The notes under the pieces were generated by a model. It saw only the letters and a program-made list of their open reading frames with translations. It was not told the origin of the DNA and searched no databases. Of a stretch of 14,648 bases of DNA, positions 1 to 7,399 are shown one piece after another. Position 1 is the first letter of the stretch, and each line of letters begins with the position of its first letter. The position numbers and the translations under genes are program-made. The DNA lies in NCBI GenBank assembly GCA_021812665.1, contig JAKAMX010000016.1, positions 1 to 14,648 of the forward strand, written 5' to 3'. Source of the DNA: a bacterium. GTDB lineage: Bacteria > Patescibacteriota > Minisyncoccia > Phycocordibacterales > UBA1550.

Positions 1-456
1 TTCGTCTAAAAGATTCTTTGCATAAGAGCTCACTGGAGTTCGAAGGGTAAACTCGGCCTTAATGCTCTCAGAAATATCCTCAAAATATTTCTCTGTTTGC
101 CAATAGCCCGCCAGATATATTGGGGGGTGGTTCGCGAGAATCGCCTCATCGAACGAAAATGTTCGTTCAGTAACTACAGGTATGCGGTCTCGAGAATCAA
201 AGGGATGAAGTATCTTATCAATATATGTCCGTGGGCCTATTTTACTAAGAATCTCCGACGAAGCGATTTCCGCCGAAATAGAAAAATTTTCTAGCAAATA
301 TTTACGAGGTGTAACCCCCCGACGAATATTGCGGTACTCCCTTATATCGAGGAGTAAAGGTATGCCGTGGAGCAAAGAGAGTCGTCGCCCAATGGCATAC
401 TGGAACATTTGATTCCCAAGCCCGCCATCTAGTTTTGTAATAATAATCGATTTCAT
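1..456 (-). CDS. Alpha-1,2-fucosyltransferase-like glycosyltransferase, GT11 family (partial, 3' end off window)
   Basis: The first 152 residues are present and the gene runs off the left edge. Residues 11-20 (GGLGNQMFQY) are the GT11 N-terminal signature, and residues 117-125 (GYWQTEKYF) are the second family hallmark. The catalytic HxRxGD-type motif and the C-terminal half, in a family of roughly 280-300 residues, lie outside the window. GT11 enzymes transfer fucose from GDP-L-fucose, usually in alpha-1,2 linkage to galactose, at the cytoplasmic face. The donor-making genes gmd and fcl are upstream in the same operon, which supports the call. The ATG overlaps the TGA of the preceding gene in an ATGA arrangement, indicating translational coupling, and no Shine-Dalgarno is visible. 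Family is confident; acceptor sugar and exact linkage are not readable. Confidence 0.88.
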   Translation of the reverse strand, partial: MKSIIITKLDGGLGNQMFQYAIGRRLSLLHGIPLLLDIREYRNIRRGVTPRKYLLENFSISAEIASSEILSKIGPRTYIDKILHPFDSRDRIPVVTERTFSFDEAILANHPPIYLAGYWQTEKYFEDISESIKAEFTLRTPVSSYAKNLLDE

Positions 457-1310
457 TTTTTAATCCCTATGAGGTAATAGTTCCCTGGGAGGTGTTCAAT
501 TAGAGAGTTAGCCCAGATGTAATCGTTGTTGCTTTCAATGTATTTGCCAAAGTATTTAACGTTGTCAATGCCGCAGAAGTTTTGTTGGTAGGCTATAAGC
601 ACATAGTGCGGCCTGCCGATTTTTTGCAAGAGACTATCCCGCAGTTCTATCGGCGCCTCGCTCAGCGACCAGGTAGCAATGAAAATATCTGGGCTTACGA
701 CATTGATACTGTCTACGGAATCAAAAAATTTTACCTGCATATCGGCGCCGTTCAGTTGGAGGTAGTATTTTTGAAGCGCGAGAAATTCCGGAATATCAAA
801 AATTGAATATGCTCCGCTGAACCCCATTTTTTGGATTAGGTTTGCCATGCATCCATACCCTCCACCAAATTCAAGAATAGTTTGTACGTTTGCTAAATTA
901 ATTTTTGTTTTATTGATAAGCTGGTCCAAATTATAAGCTGTGTGGACTAGGTTCCCGCTAGTTTTTTTGTAGTATTTGTATTTTTGCGGGTTGCCGTGCC
1001 ATGTTTCTTCAAGCAGTGGGAGCCATTTATTATCTCTTACAAGATACTCAAACTCGTTTTTATGTGCGTTGTTGAACATGCTGCTAAGAATTGGATCCCA
1101 GCGAAGAAAGTTTCTCAGGTCACCCTTAGAAAGATATTGTCGTAACTGCAAACGGTACTTCTCCCAGGCGACTTCGCGTGTCGAGGGTGGGGTATCTTTT
1201 ATCGCATCAATTCTCTCCAGGAGCTCTTGCCGGGCAGTGGTTTCTAGAGGCGCTTCCTTTTTAAAAAAAAGGCAGAGTTTTGCGAGTTTATTCTTAAATC
1301 TTGAGAGCAT
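453..1310 (-). CDS. Putative sugar O-methyltransferase (SAM-dependent)
   Basis: A 285-residue soluble protein if started at the ATG chosen here; a TTG two codons earlier (1316) would give 287. Counting from that TTG, residues 149-155 (EFGGGYG) form a glycine-rich SAM-binding motif I. It is followed by an acidic strand (FDIPEF, 173-178) and ATWSLSE at 214-220, as in putative sugar O-methyltransferases of polysaccharide clusters. The N-terminal 130 residues are a charged helical region without membrane segments. It starts 9 bp after the preceding methyltransferase gene, and its TGA overlaps the ATG of the fucosyltransferase gene. Known role of the family: methylating hydroxyls of nucleotide-linked or chain sugars. 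Inferred role here: decorating or capping a fucosylated glycan. The specific family assignment is from memory of its motifs, so function is moderate. Confidence 0.7.
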   Translation of the reverse strand: MLSRFKNKLAKLCLFFKKEAPLETTARQELLERIDAIKDTPPSTREVAWEKYRLQLRQYLSKGDLRNFLRWDPILSSMFNNAHKNEFEYLVRDNKWLPLLEETWHGNPQKYKYYKKTSGNLVHTAYNLDQLINKTKINLANVQTILEFGGGYGCMANLIQKMGFSGAYSIFDIPEFLALQKYYLQLNGADMQVKFFDSVDSINVVSPDIFIATWSLSEAPIELRDSLLQKIGRPHYVLIAYQQNFCGIDNVKYFGKYIESNNDYIWANSLIEHLPGNYYLIGIKK

Positions 1311-1319
1311 GCGCAAATT

Positions 1320-2750
1320 CTAATAAATTCTAATAATGTCTGACTTGATAATGATGCTCAGCGTATTGTTTTTTTCGTTGATGAATTTTTTTATACTTTC
1401 AAGTGTGGGGTAGTCTTTTTCGCCATTGAAACAACGTGCGTCATCGATTAGTATGACATCGCCCTTGACATCACGAGACAAGATCGCGTCAAGCTCAGAT
1501 ATTATCGGCGTATGGGATGAGCCTTTCGCAGTTATGCCCCCCGAGTAATGTCCATCGAGCCAGAAAAGCGCACGGGTGTTTATATCGGTAAGAATCTTTG
1601 GAAGCACAACGCTGCTGTCGCCTTGGAGGATTTTTATGTGTTGATGTGTAGAAAATCTTTGCTTTGCTCTTGTTGCTAGCTCATTCCCAAGCTCAATCGA
1701 ATATATTTTCTCAAAGCGATTTCTCATCGCAAAAACCATGTCTCCTTCATATGTCCCAGTTTCAATGAGTGTTTCCATGCCGAAGCGGCGGCGGTAATAG
1801 TTCAAAATCGACTGCTTTTGTTTGTGGCGAAAAATATTATGAGTTCTTTGCAGTTTTGTTTTTGCCGTGAGATACCATTGATGCACGGGGGTTTTTTTGA
1901 TAATTATTTTTGTGGATCGCCACGCCCTCTTTAGAAAGCCTTCCTTCTTCGAGCGAACAAGAACGGGGAAGAGGTTGTGGGGGGTTGCAAAATACCTTCG
2001 TTTTGTATTTTCTCTATTAAGATTTGCATAAGTCGGATTTTTTGTCGTAAAAGTAACACCATCATAAGAAGTAATAATGTATGTCAGATTACTTGGTATG
2101 AAGATTTCTTCAAGGAGTGGTTCAGTAAACCCAAGTTTTACAAATTCATCCTTCTGAACAAAAAAGAGATTTGTTTCTGTGAGGGCGACGAGTGCATACC
2201 CCTTCTCGTGAGCGAGGTCAGTGATAGCTCGCGCAGAGGCTCCGAGGTACTCTCCTTTTTTTTGCACAAGACTAAGGCTTGGTGGAATCGTGGGATTGTA
2301 CTCAATCACAATTACGCGGGGCCTTAAGGACAAAGACTCAAGAATATAATAATCGTTCCCATCAATGTCAATCGAAAGGAGGTCGACCGTTCTTCCAGGG
2401 GCAACCTTTTCAACAATATTCCCAACAGAGTTTTCTCCTACTGGCTCAACAAAAGCGCAGACGGTGGCAACCTTCGAAAACTTTACGACGGTACGCGCGA
2501 GATCATACGCCTTTTTTTTGTCTGCTTCGATAAGTAGCGCCGACCAATTCTTCTCGTGCCAGAGGTTCCATGCGTTGCTATAGTGCTTTCCATCCCAAGC
2601 CCCAAACTCTACGCAAAACTTTCCGCCTGGCCCAATGCGATTAAAAATCTCACTAATAATCCCGTCTTCTCCCCACTGAGATGTGACGTTGGACTTATAA
2701 AGCGACAGTACAGCATTTTTCATAGCAAATTGTTTAAACTTTTTTATCAT
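1320..2750 (-). CDS. Tandem two-domain methyltransferase: FkbM-like N-terminal plus second class I SAM domain
   Basis: A 476-residue protein if started at the ATG at 2750, which overlaps the end of wzt by 17 bp; a TTG at 2771 (used for residue numbers here) and an ATG at 2723 are alternatives. The N-terminal half (about 28-240) has SQWGEDGIISEI (31-42), VEFGAWDGKHYSN (54-66) and LLSIDIDGNDYYI (131-143), the pattern of FkbM-type methyltransferases. A basic linker (about 270-320) leads to a second Rossmann methyltransferase domain with LIETGTYEGD (335-344), YSIELG (357-362), LQGDSS (382-387), FWLDGHYSGG (403-412) and VILIDDARCFNG (439-450). Both halves keep glycine/acidic SAM-site motifs, so neither looks dead. 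Its position between wzt and a sugar O-methyltransferase fits glycan methylation. Methyl acceptors are unknown. Confidence 0.75.
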   Translation of the reverse strand: MIKKFKQFAMKNAVLSLYKSNVTSQWGEDGIISEIFNRIGPGGKFCVEFGAWDGKHYSNAWNLWHEKNWSALLIEADKKKAYDLARTVVKFSKVATVCAFVEPVGENSVGNIVEKVAPGRTVDLLSIDIDGNDYYILESLSLRPRVIVIEYNPTIPPSLSLVQKKGEYLGASARAITDLAHEKGYALVALTETNLFFVQKDEFVKLGFTEPLLEEIFIPSNLTYIITSYDGVTFTTKNPTYANLNRENTKRRYFATPHNLFPVLVRSKKEGFLKRAWRSTKIIIKKTPVHQWYLTAKTKLQRTHNIFRHKQKQSILNYYRRRFGMETLIETGTYEGDMVFAMRNRFEKIYSIELGNELATRAKQRFSTHQHIKILQGDSSVVLPKILTDINTRALFWLDGHYSGGITAKGSSHTPIISELDAILSRDVKGDVILIDDARCFNGEKDYPTLESIKKFINEKNNTLSIIIKSDIIRIY

Positions 2751-4020
2751 TATTCTCAATATTCCAGTCAATAACTGGAGCGATAACGCCGGGGCGCTTT
2801 GTTGTCCAGTATGGTGAATCGCTCAGCCCTCCTTGGATTTGGATAGCTATCGATGGTGCATCGTGTTGTTTTATGATCCAGTCCGTATTATGTAGCCACG
2901 CAATCCACTCAATAAAATAGGTGCCCTCATTCAAGAGGTGACGTGGAATTTTTGTGACAAGAGTTGCGGAACCCATTTTTAGTTTTGGCCACTCATGCTC
3001 CTTTTTGTCGGCTCGCGAGGACCAATAAATCAGTTCTCCGTCTTCTTGATATAACGCATACCCAATATTAAGCCGCGGATCTTCCTTTAATATGTCGAGA
3101 GAAAACGACAGCATAATATCGTTATTGTTTTTTATGGGCCCAGTACCAGACACTGCAAGGTGTCGTGGGAAAAAGTAATCATTCTTATATTCCGAGCCAC
3201 TATTGACCCATTCAATTTTTGAGCTCCCCCTCATGCCAGCAGAAAGGTATTGATTTATTATAGATTCTACATTGTCGCTAGCCACTTTAACTTGTCCTTT
3301 CTCCAAAAGGATACACTTGTTACAGAGTTGTTTAATTGCATTCATATTGTGACTTACAAATATAATCGTACGCCCGTCTTTGTGAGTAACTTCCTCCATT
3401 TTACCCAAACACTTTTTCTGAAATTCCGCATCACCAACAGCAAGTACTTCGTCAACAAGCAGAATATCTGGTTCAAGGTGTGCTGCGACAGAAAAGGCCA
3501 GGCGAACATACATTCCGCTCGAGTAGTATTTTACTGGCGTATCAAGGAATTTCTCTATGCCCGCGAACGTAACAATCTCGTTAAATTTTCTAGCAATTTC
3601 CTTTCTTGTCATTCCGAGGATTGCGCCGTTTAAAAAAATATTTTCACGGCCAGTTAATTCTGGATGAAAGCCGGTGCCAACTTCAAGAAGGGAAGCAATC
3701 CTACCATTAATTTTAATTTCTCCTTCGGTTGGAGGAGTGATCCCAGTAAGGATTTTGAGCAAGGTTGATTTGCCGGCACCGTTGTGACCAATTATGCCAA
3801 GAATTTCACCTTTTTTGATTTCAAGGTTAATGTTGGTAAGTGCCCAGAACTCTTCTTTTGCGGAGGTGCCAATGACCTGCTTTGCTTTCTTCCTTATGAA
3901 GCGAAAAGGATTATGTAAAATATTTGCAAGAATGTCTCGCAGGGTAATGTAGCCTCCTCGCTGATGCGTGATGTTGTATCGTTTCCCGATATTTTTTATT
4001 GTAATAATTGGTTCGTTCAT
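2734..4020 (-). CDS. wzt: Polysaccharide ABC exporter ATPase with C-terminal Wzt-type domain
   Basis: A 428-residue ATPase subunit of a Wzm/Wzt (TagGH-like) exporter. Walker A is GHNGAGKST (78-86), the signature region is KYYSSGMYVRLAF (164-176), Walker B is DILLVDE (185-191), and the H-loop His is 224. After the ATPase domain, residues about 265-420 form a beta-rich extension like the Wzt carbohydrate-binding domain, which in characterised systems recognises the modified non-reducing end of the glycan. The ATG at 4020 is 5 bp after the wzm stop and starts the expected MNEPIITIKN. An upstream start at 4098 would lie inside wzm and is rejected. Two methyltransferase genes follow, consistent with a methyl cap being the export signal (inference). 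No Shine-Dalgarno is visible. Confidence 0.93.
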   Translation of the reverse strand: MNEPIITIKNIGKRYNITHQRGGYITLRDILANILHNPFRFIRKKAKQVIGTSAKEEFWALTNINLEIKKGEILGIIGHNGAGKSTLLKILTGITPPTEGEIKINGRIASLLEVGTGFHPELTGRENIFLNGAILGMTRKEIARKFNEIVTFAGIEKFLDTPVKYYSSGMYVRLAFSVAAHLEPDILLVDEVLAVGDAEFQKKCLGKMEEVTHKDGRTIIFVSHNMNAIKQLCNKCILLEKGQVKVASDNVESIINQYLSAGMRGSSKIEWVNSGSEYKNDYFFPRHLAVSGTGPIKNNNDIMLSFSLDILKEDPRLNIGYALYQEDGELIYWSSRADKKEHEWPKLKMGSATLVTKIPRHLLNEGTYFIEWIAWLHNTDWIIKQHDAPSIAIQIQGGLSDSPYWTTKRPGVIAPVIDWNIENNDKKV

Positions 4021-4025
4021 ACTAT

Positions 4026-4847
4026 TTAGATAATATCGGCGAAATATCTTTCGACCTTCTTGAAGTACATAGTGCCGATCATCAGGAGCGCTGCGCATGC
4101 GGCAAATGAAATTGAGATGAGGAGCCAGTTAATCGGCGCAGTGCCCAGGAGTGCCGCGCGTGCATTTTGAATGACACCCATCATCGGGTTAAGTGCAAGA
4201 ATCCATGAATATTTGCCAGCTATGCTTGCAGGATAGATAACCGGAGTTATAAAAAGGAGAAGTTGTATAAAGAATGGAAGGATAAATCGAACGTCACGAT
4301 ACTTTACATTTATTGCAGCCAAAAAGAGACCGCCACCGACTGCTGCCATAAAGGTAATAAACAATAAAATTGGAAGAATGAGAAGCCCCACGAGATGAGG
4401 TGCAAAACCGTAATAGATCATCATTCCGACAAGAATTGCCGACGCGATTGCAAAGTCAACAAACTTGGTAGCGACAGACGAGAGCGGAAGGATGAGGCGA
4501 GGGAAATACACCTTCGTAATAATTGATTGATTTGAGATAAGAACATTGCTAGTGTCACTCAATGCTCCCGAGAAGAAATCCCAGAACAACATTCCAGTAT
4601 AAACGAAAATAGGATAGGGGACACCGTCAGACGGAATTCCTAAAAGTTTTCCGAAGAAGAGACTGAACACAACCATTGTAATAAACGGCTGAAACACGGC
4701 CCACAATATTCCAATTGTGGTTTGCTTGTAGCGAACTTTAAAGTCGCGCCAGGTAAAGAAATAGAGTAGTTCTTTATAATTCCAGACTTCTTTGATGTCG
4801 GCAAAGCTAAAGACTTTTTTGGGTTTTATGATTGTTACATTACGCAT
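4026..4847 (-). CDS. wzm: Polysaccharide ABC exporter permease (ABC-2 type)
   Basis: A 273-residue integral membrane protein of normal family length with about six hydrophobic segments (roughly 45-68, 78-98, 128-147, 150-178, 187-207, 241-261). The cytoplasmic N-terminus carries the family pattern RDFKVRYKQTTIG (34-46) before the first membrane segment. NVKYRDVRF (180-188) lies before the fifth segment, which contains TPVIYP (201-206). The protein would pair with the adjacent Wzt ATPase to move a lipid-linked polysaccharide across the cytoplasmic membrane. Its ATG lies inside the last codons of fcl (8-bp overlap), and its stop is 5 bp from wzt, indicating tight co-expression. Substrate identity is inferred only from neighbouring GDP-fucose genes. 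Confidence 0.92.
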   Translation of the reverse strand: MRNVTIIKPKKVFSFADIKEVWNYKELLYFFTWRDFKVRYKQTTIGILWAVFQPFITMVVFSLFFGKLLGIPSDGVPYPIFVYTGMLFWDFFSGALSDTSNVLISNQSIITKVYFPRLILPLSSVATKFVDFAIASAILVGMMIYYGFAPHLVGLLILPILLFITFMAAVGGGLFLAAINVKYRDVRFILPFFIQLLLFITPVIYPASIAGKYSWILALNPMMGVIQNARAALLGTAPINWLLISISFAACAALLMIGTMYFKKVERYFADII

Positions 4848-5769
4848 TGTTCTTTTTGTACCATTCGTATGTCGATGCTAGGCCGCCATTTAGAGATATT
4901 GAGTGCTTCCAGCCCAGGTTGTGAAGTCTCGATACATCAAGGAGTTTCCTTGGTGTGCCGTCTGGTTTGCTAGTATCCCAATGAATAGCGCCCGTGAATC
5001 CTACCACATTTTGTATCATTTCTGCGAGCTCTTTTATAGTCACGTCTTCGCCGGTGCCAATATTAACAACGCCTGATTCATTGTAGTTTTCCATAAGGAA
5101 TAAACATGCTGCGGCAAGGTCGTCAACGTGAAGGAACTCGCGCATCACAGTTCCTGTGCCCCAAAGGGTGACGCTCGTCTCGTTTCTTTGCTTTGCTTCG
5201 TGAAACTTGCGAATCATGGCAGGGAGAACGTGCGAATTTTGAAGGTCAAAGTTGTCGCCAGTACCATAAAGGTTGGTTGGCATGAGGGATATAAAATTAT
5301 CCCCATATTGTTCGCGATATGACTGGCACATAATAATTCCAGCGATTTTTGCGAGTGCATACGCTTTATTTGTTGGTTCGAGCTCTCCAATCAGAAGATA
5401 TTCTTCTTTTATTGGTTGGGGGCAGAGTCGTGGGTAAATGCAAGAGCTTCCCAAAAACAAAAGTTTTTTTACGCCGTTGAGGTGAGAGCTATTGATTATA
5501 TTTGTTTCGATCGCAAGATTTTGATAGATAAATTCAGCAGGGTATGTTTTGTTCGCCATGATGCCGCCTACTTTTGCTGCTGCAAGGAAAACATACTCAG
5601 GTTTCTCTTTTTCAAAAAAAATTGCCACGGCCTGCTGGTTACTGAGATCAAGTTCGTCTCTCGTTTTAAGGATAAGATTATTGAAACCCTCTTTTTTGAG
5701 TGCTCGTACAATAGCAGAACCAACAAGCCCTCGATGTCCAGCAACAAAAATTTTAGAATTTTTATCCAT
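4840..5769 (-). CDS. fcl: GDP-L-fucose synthase
   Basis: A 309-residue short-chain dehydrogenase/reductase of the GDP-fucose synthase family (WcaG). It epimerises and reduces GDP-4-keto-6-deoxy-D-mannose to GDP-L-fucose with NADPH. The NADP-binding motif GHRGLVGSA is at 11-19. Catalytic residues visible by alignment to the E. coli enzyme are Ser108 (in GSSCIYP), Cys110, Tyr137 and Lys141 (YALAK), and His180 (HVLPA), each offset by one residue from E. coli numbering. Length is normal. It follows the Nudix gene by 11 bp and overlaps wzm by 8 bp. With gmd upstream it completes the GDP-mannose to GDP-fucose route and supplies the GT11 enzyme at the operon's end. Confidence 0.96.
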   Translation of the reverse strand: MDKNSKIFVAGHRGLVGSAIVRALKKEGFNNLILKTRDELDLSNQQAVAIFFEKEKPEYVFLAAAKVGGIMANKTYPAEFIYQNLAIETNIINSSHLNGVKKLLFLGSSCIYPRLCPQPIKEEYLLIGELEPTNKAYALAKIAGIIMCQSYREQYGDNFISLMPTNLYGTGDNFDLQNSHVLPAMIRKFHEAKQRNETSVTLWGTGTVMREFLHVDDLAAACLFLMENYNESGVVNIGTGEDVTIKELAEMIQNVVGFTGAIHWDTSKPDGTPRKLLDVSRLHNLGWKHSISLNGGLASTYEWYKKNNA

Positions 5770-5780
5770 AATTTATTATT

Positions 5781-6248
5781 TTATATTTTTTCAGTAAAAC
5801 CAGCTAGGGCTAAGAATTTTTTTACATAAGGATCCCATGTTTTCTCAATATGAGAAAACCAAGCATACTCATCATTTTGATTATCAAGTTTTACGGATTT
5901 TATGGAATGAGTAAAAGAGGCCAAAAAAACAACATTAATAGTATGTGTAGAGTCATTAAATGGGCCATCCGGAAACATTGTTTCGTCTACTCCTAAAATT
6001 TTTTCTACTCGGACACTAATCCCAAGCTCCTCTTGAGCCTTCCTGTTGGCCGCTTCAATAAGTTTTTCACCTTTTATTATTCTTCCGCCTGGGAGCCACC
6101 ATGATCCTTGGGCTGGCTTATTTATTCTTTTTGCAAGTAAAAAAGAATGATCGTTCTTGAGTACAATGTCTACGCAGGGAATTGGTATAACTTCATGAAT
6201 TCTTTTGTAGAGAGAAACTGGTATTTTCTTTTTTTGAACATTAGCCAT
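5781..6248 (-). CDS. Gmm-like Nudix hydrolase (possible GDP-mannose mannosyl hydrolase relative)
   Basis: A 155-residue single-domain Nudix protein. RINKPAQGSWWLPGGR resembles E. coli Gmm around its Nudix box. The box (55-77) reads G-x5-E-x7-R-K-A-Q-E-E-L-G-I, so the first Glu of the canonical REUXEE is Lys, while the EE pair is kept. Where E. coli Gmm has EQHDDYRW, with the His used as base, this protein has NQNDEYAW (123-130): Asn125 replaces the His. It could therefore have altered activity or a different nucleotide-sugar substrate. The ATG at 6248 lies 16 bp after the gmd stop; a start at 6425 would sit inside gmd and adds no domain. A gmd-gmm-fcl neighbourhood matches colanic-acid-type clusters. 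The gene looks more A/T-rich than its neighbours. Confidence 0.75.
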   Translation of the reverse strand: MANVQKKKIPVSLYKRIHEVIPIPCVDIVLKNDHSFLLAKRINKPAQGSWWLPGGRIIKGEKLIEAANRKAQEELGISVRVEKILGVDETMFPDGPFNDSTHTINVVFLASFTHSIKSVKLDNQNDEYAWFSHIEKTWDPYVKKFLALAGFTEKI

Positions 6249-6264
6249 GATCGGGTGTATGGTG

Positions 6265-7299
6265 CTACTCACTTTGTTCGGCAGCGAGATCAGCATCAAC
6301 CATAATTTTGACAAGTTCCTTGAATTTTGTTTTTGGTTTCCACCCCAACTGTTTTCTTGCCTTTGAATAGTCACCGCGTAGGATGTCCACCTCTGCTGGT
6401 CTAAAATATTTCGGATCAATTTCAACCAAGACTTTTCCAGTTTTTTTATCGATGCCCTTTTCGTTCAGGCCTTTTCCTTTCCATACCATGTCAAAGCCAA
6501 GATGTTTAGCCGCCTCTTCAACAAACTCACGTACACTGTGTGATTCATTAGTTGCGAGAACAAAGTCGTCTGGCTTCTCGTGCTGAAGCATGAGCCACAT
6601 TCCGTACACAAAATCTTTGGCGTAACCCCAGTCGCGTTGAGCGTCAAGGTTTCCGAGATAGAGTTTTTCATCAATGCCGAGCTTAATGCGAGCCAAGCCA
6701 CGCGTAATCTTGCGTGTGACAAAAGTTTCTCCGCGTCTTGGTGATTCGTGGTTAAATAAAATTCCATTTGTCGCAAATAGACCATATGACTCACGGTAGT
6801 TTCGTGTGATCCAATATCCATAAACCTTGGCACAGCCATAAGGAGAACGAGGATGAAACGGGCTGGTTTCTTTGAGAGGGATTTCGGCTGCCTTGCCGAA
6901 CATTTCGCTCGATGAGGCTTGGTAAAATTTTGTTTTAATTCCTGTTTCGCGAATTGCATCAAGAATGCGAAGAGTACCAAGGCCCGTAACATCGGCCGTA
7001 TATTCGGGGATATCAAAACTTACGCGCACATGGCTTTGCGCACCAAGATGATAAATTTCATCTGGTTTTATTTTCTCGAGCAAACGATTAATATTGCTAC
7101 TATCAGATAGATCACCGAAGTGAAGGTGCAATTTTACCCCGCGCAAGTGAGGATCCATGTATAGATGTTCAATGCGCGACGTATTAAAAGTGCTCGATCG
7201 ACGAATCACTCCGTGGACTTCGTAACCCTTGTCGAGTAATAGTTCTGCCAAATATGAGCCATCCTGCCCCGTTATGCCGGTGATAAGTGCTTTTTTCAT
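6265..7299 (-). CDS. gmd: GDP-mannose 4,6-dehydratase
   Basis: A 344-residue NDP-sugar dehydratase that converts GDP-D-mannose to GDP-4-keto-6-deoxy-D-mannose, the first committed step to GDP-L-fucose. The NAD(P) loop GITGQDG is at 8-14. The active-site segment QASSSEMFG (127-135) keeps the Glu, with Ser in place of the Thr common in E. coli-type enzymes. Tyr154 and Lys158 (YGCAK) form the YxxxK pair. NHESPRRGETFVTRK (183-197) is the family-specific Gmd motif. Length is slightly short but normal. It is the first gene of the minus-strand operon, with an extended -10-like element ending 6 nt before its ATG and no Shine-Dalgarno. Confidence 0.97.
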   Translation of the reverse strand: MKKALITGITGQDGSYLAELLLDKGYEVHGVIRRSSTFNTSRIEHLYMDPHLRGVKLHLHFGDLSDSSNINRLLEKIKPDEIYHLGAQSHVRVSFDIPEYTADVTGLGTLRILDAIRETGIKTKFYQASSSEMFGKAAEIPLKETSPFHPRSPYGCAKVYGYWITRNYRESYGLFATNGILFNHESPRRGETFVTRKITRGLARIKLGIDEKLYLGNLDAQRDWGYAKDFVYGMWLMLQHEKPDDFVLATNESHSVREFVEEAAKHLGFDMVWKGKGLNEKGIDKKTGKVLVEIDPKYFRPAEVDILRGDYSKARKQLGWKPKTKFKELVKIMVDADLAAEQSE

Positions 7300-7305
7300 T
7301 GCTAG

Positions 7306-7314
7306 AGTTTAGCA
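7306..7314 (-). promoter_or_regulatory. Candidate extended -10 promoter of gmd operon (leaderless)
   Basis: On the minus strand the sequence TGCTAAACT ends exactly 6 nt before the gmd ATG. TGn plus TAAACT is a plausible extended -10, and a start about 7 nt downstream would fall on or next to the A of the ATG. The same 9-mer at the same distance precedes secA. No clear -35 is visible. Confidence 0.6.
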
Positions 7315-7376
7315 TTTTTTGGTATTTTTGCCACGAACACGTAACGAATGCGGAGGTAGGGTTTTTCTTTTTAGCG

Positions 7377-7385
7377 TGGTAGGAT
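7377..7385 (+). promoter_or_regulatory. Possible extended -10 element upstream of methyltransferase pseudogene
   Basis: TGGTAGGAT resembles an extended -10 (TGn plus TAGGAT), 14 nt before the ATG of the decayed methyltransferase. No -35 is clear. It is divergent from the gmd promoter. The call is weak because the downstream gene is broken and the hexamer departs from consensus. Confidence 0.3.
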
Positions 7386-7399
7386 AAGCCTATTATTCA

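Noticed and set aside
1320..1339. Tandem AATTCTAATA duplication at the end of the two-domain methyltransferase gene
   Set aside because: Two copies of 10 bp only, in A/T-rich sequence at a gene end; likely slippage rather than a functional element.
4021..4098. Longer start for wzt inside wzm
   Set aside because: The added 26 residues overlap wzm coding sequence; the ATG at 4020 precedes a typical ABC N-terminus.
6249..6425. Longer start for the Nudix gene inside gmd
   Set aside because: The extra residues come from gmd's own coding sequence in another frame and add nothing resembling Nudix proteins; the ATG at 6248 gives normal family length.
6465..7016. 183-codon minus-strand frame within gmd
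   Set aside because: It is a shadow frame of the highly conserved gmd gene, with no domain and atypical composition.
7340..7360. GAGGTAGG and CGAATGCG near gmd resembling GAGGTAGG and CGCATTCG upstream of secA
   Set aside because: The two words differ in relative orientation and spacing between the sites, so a shared operator is not supported.
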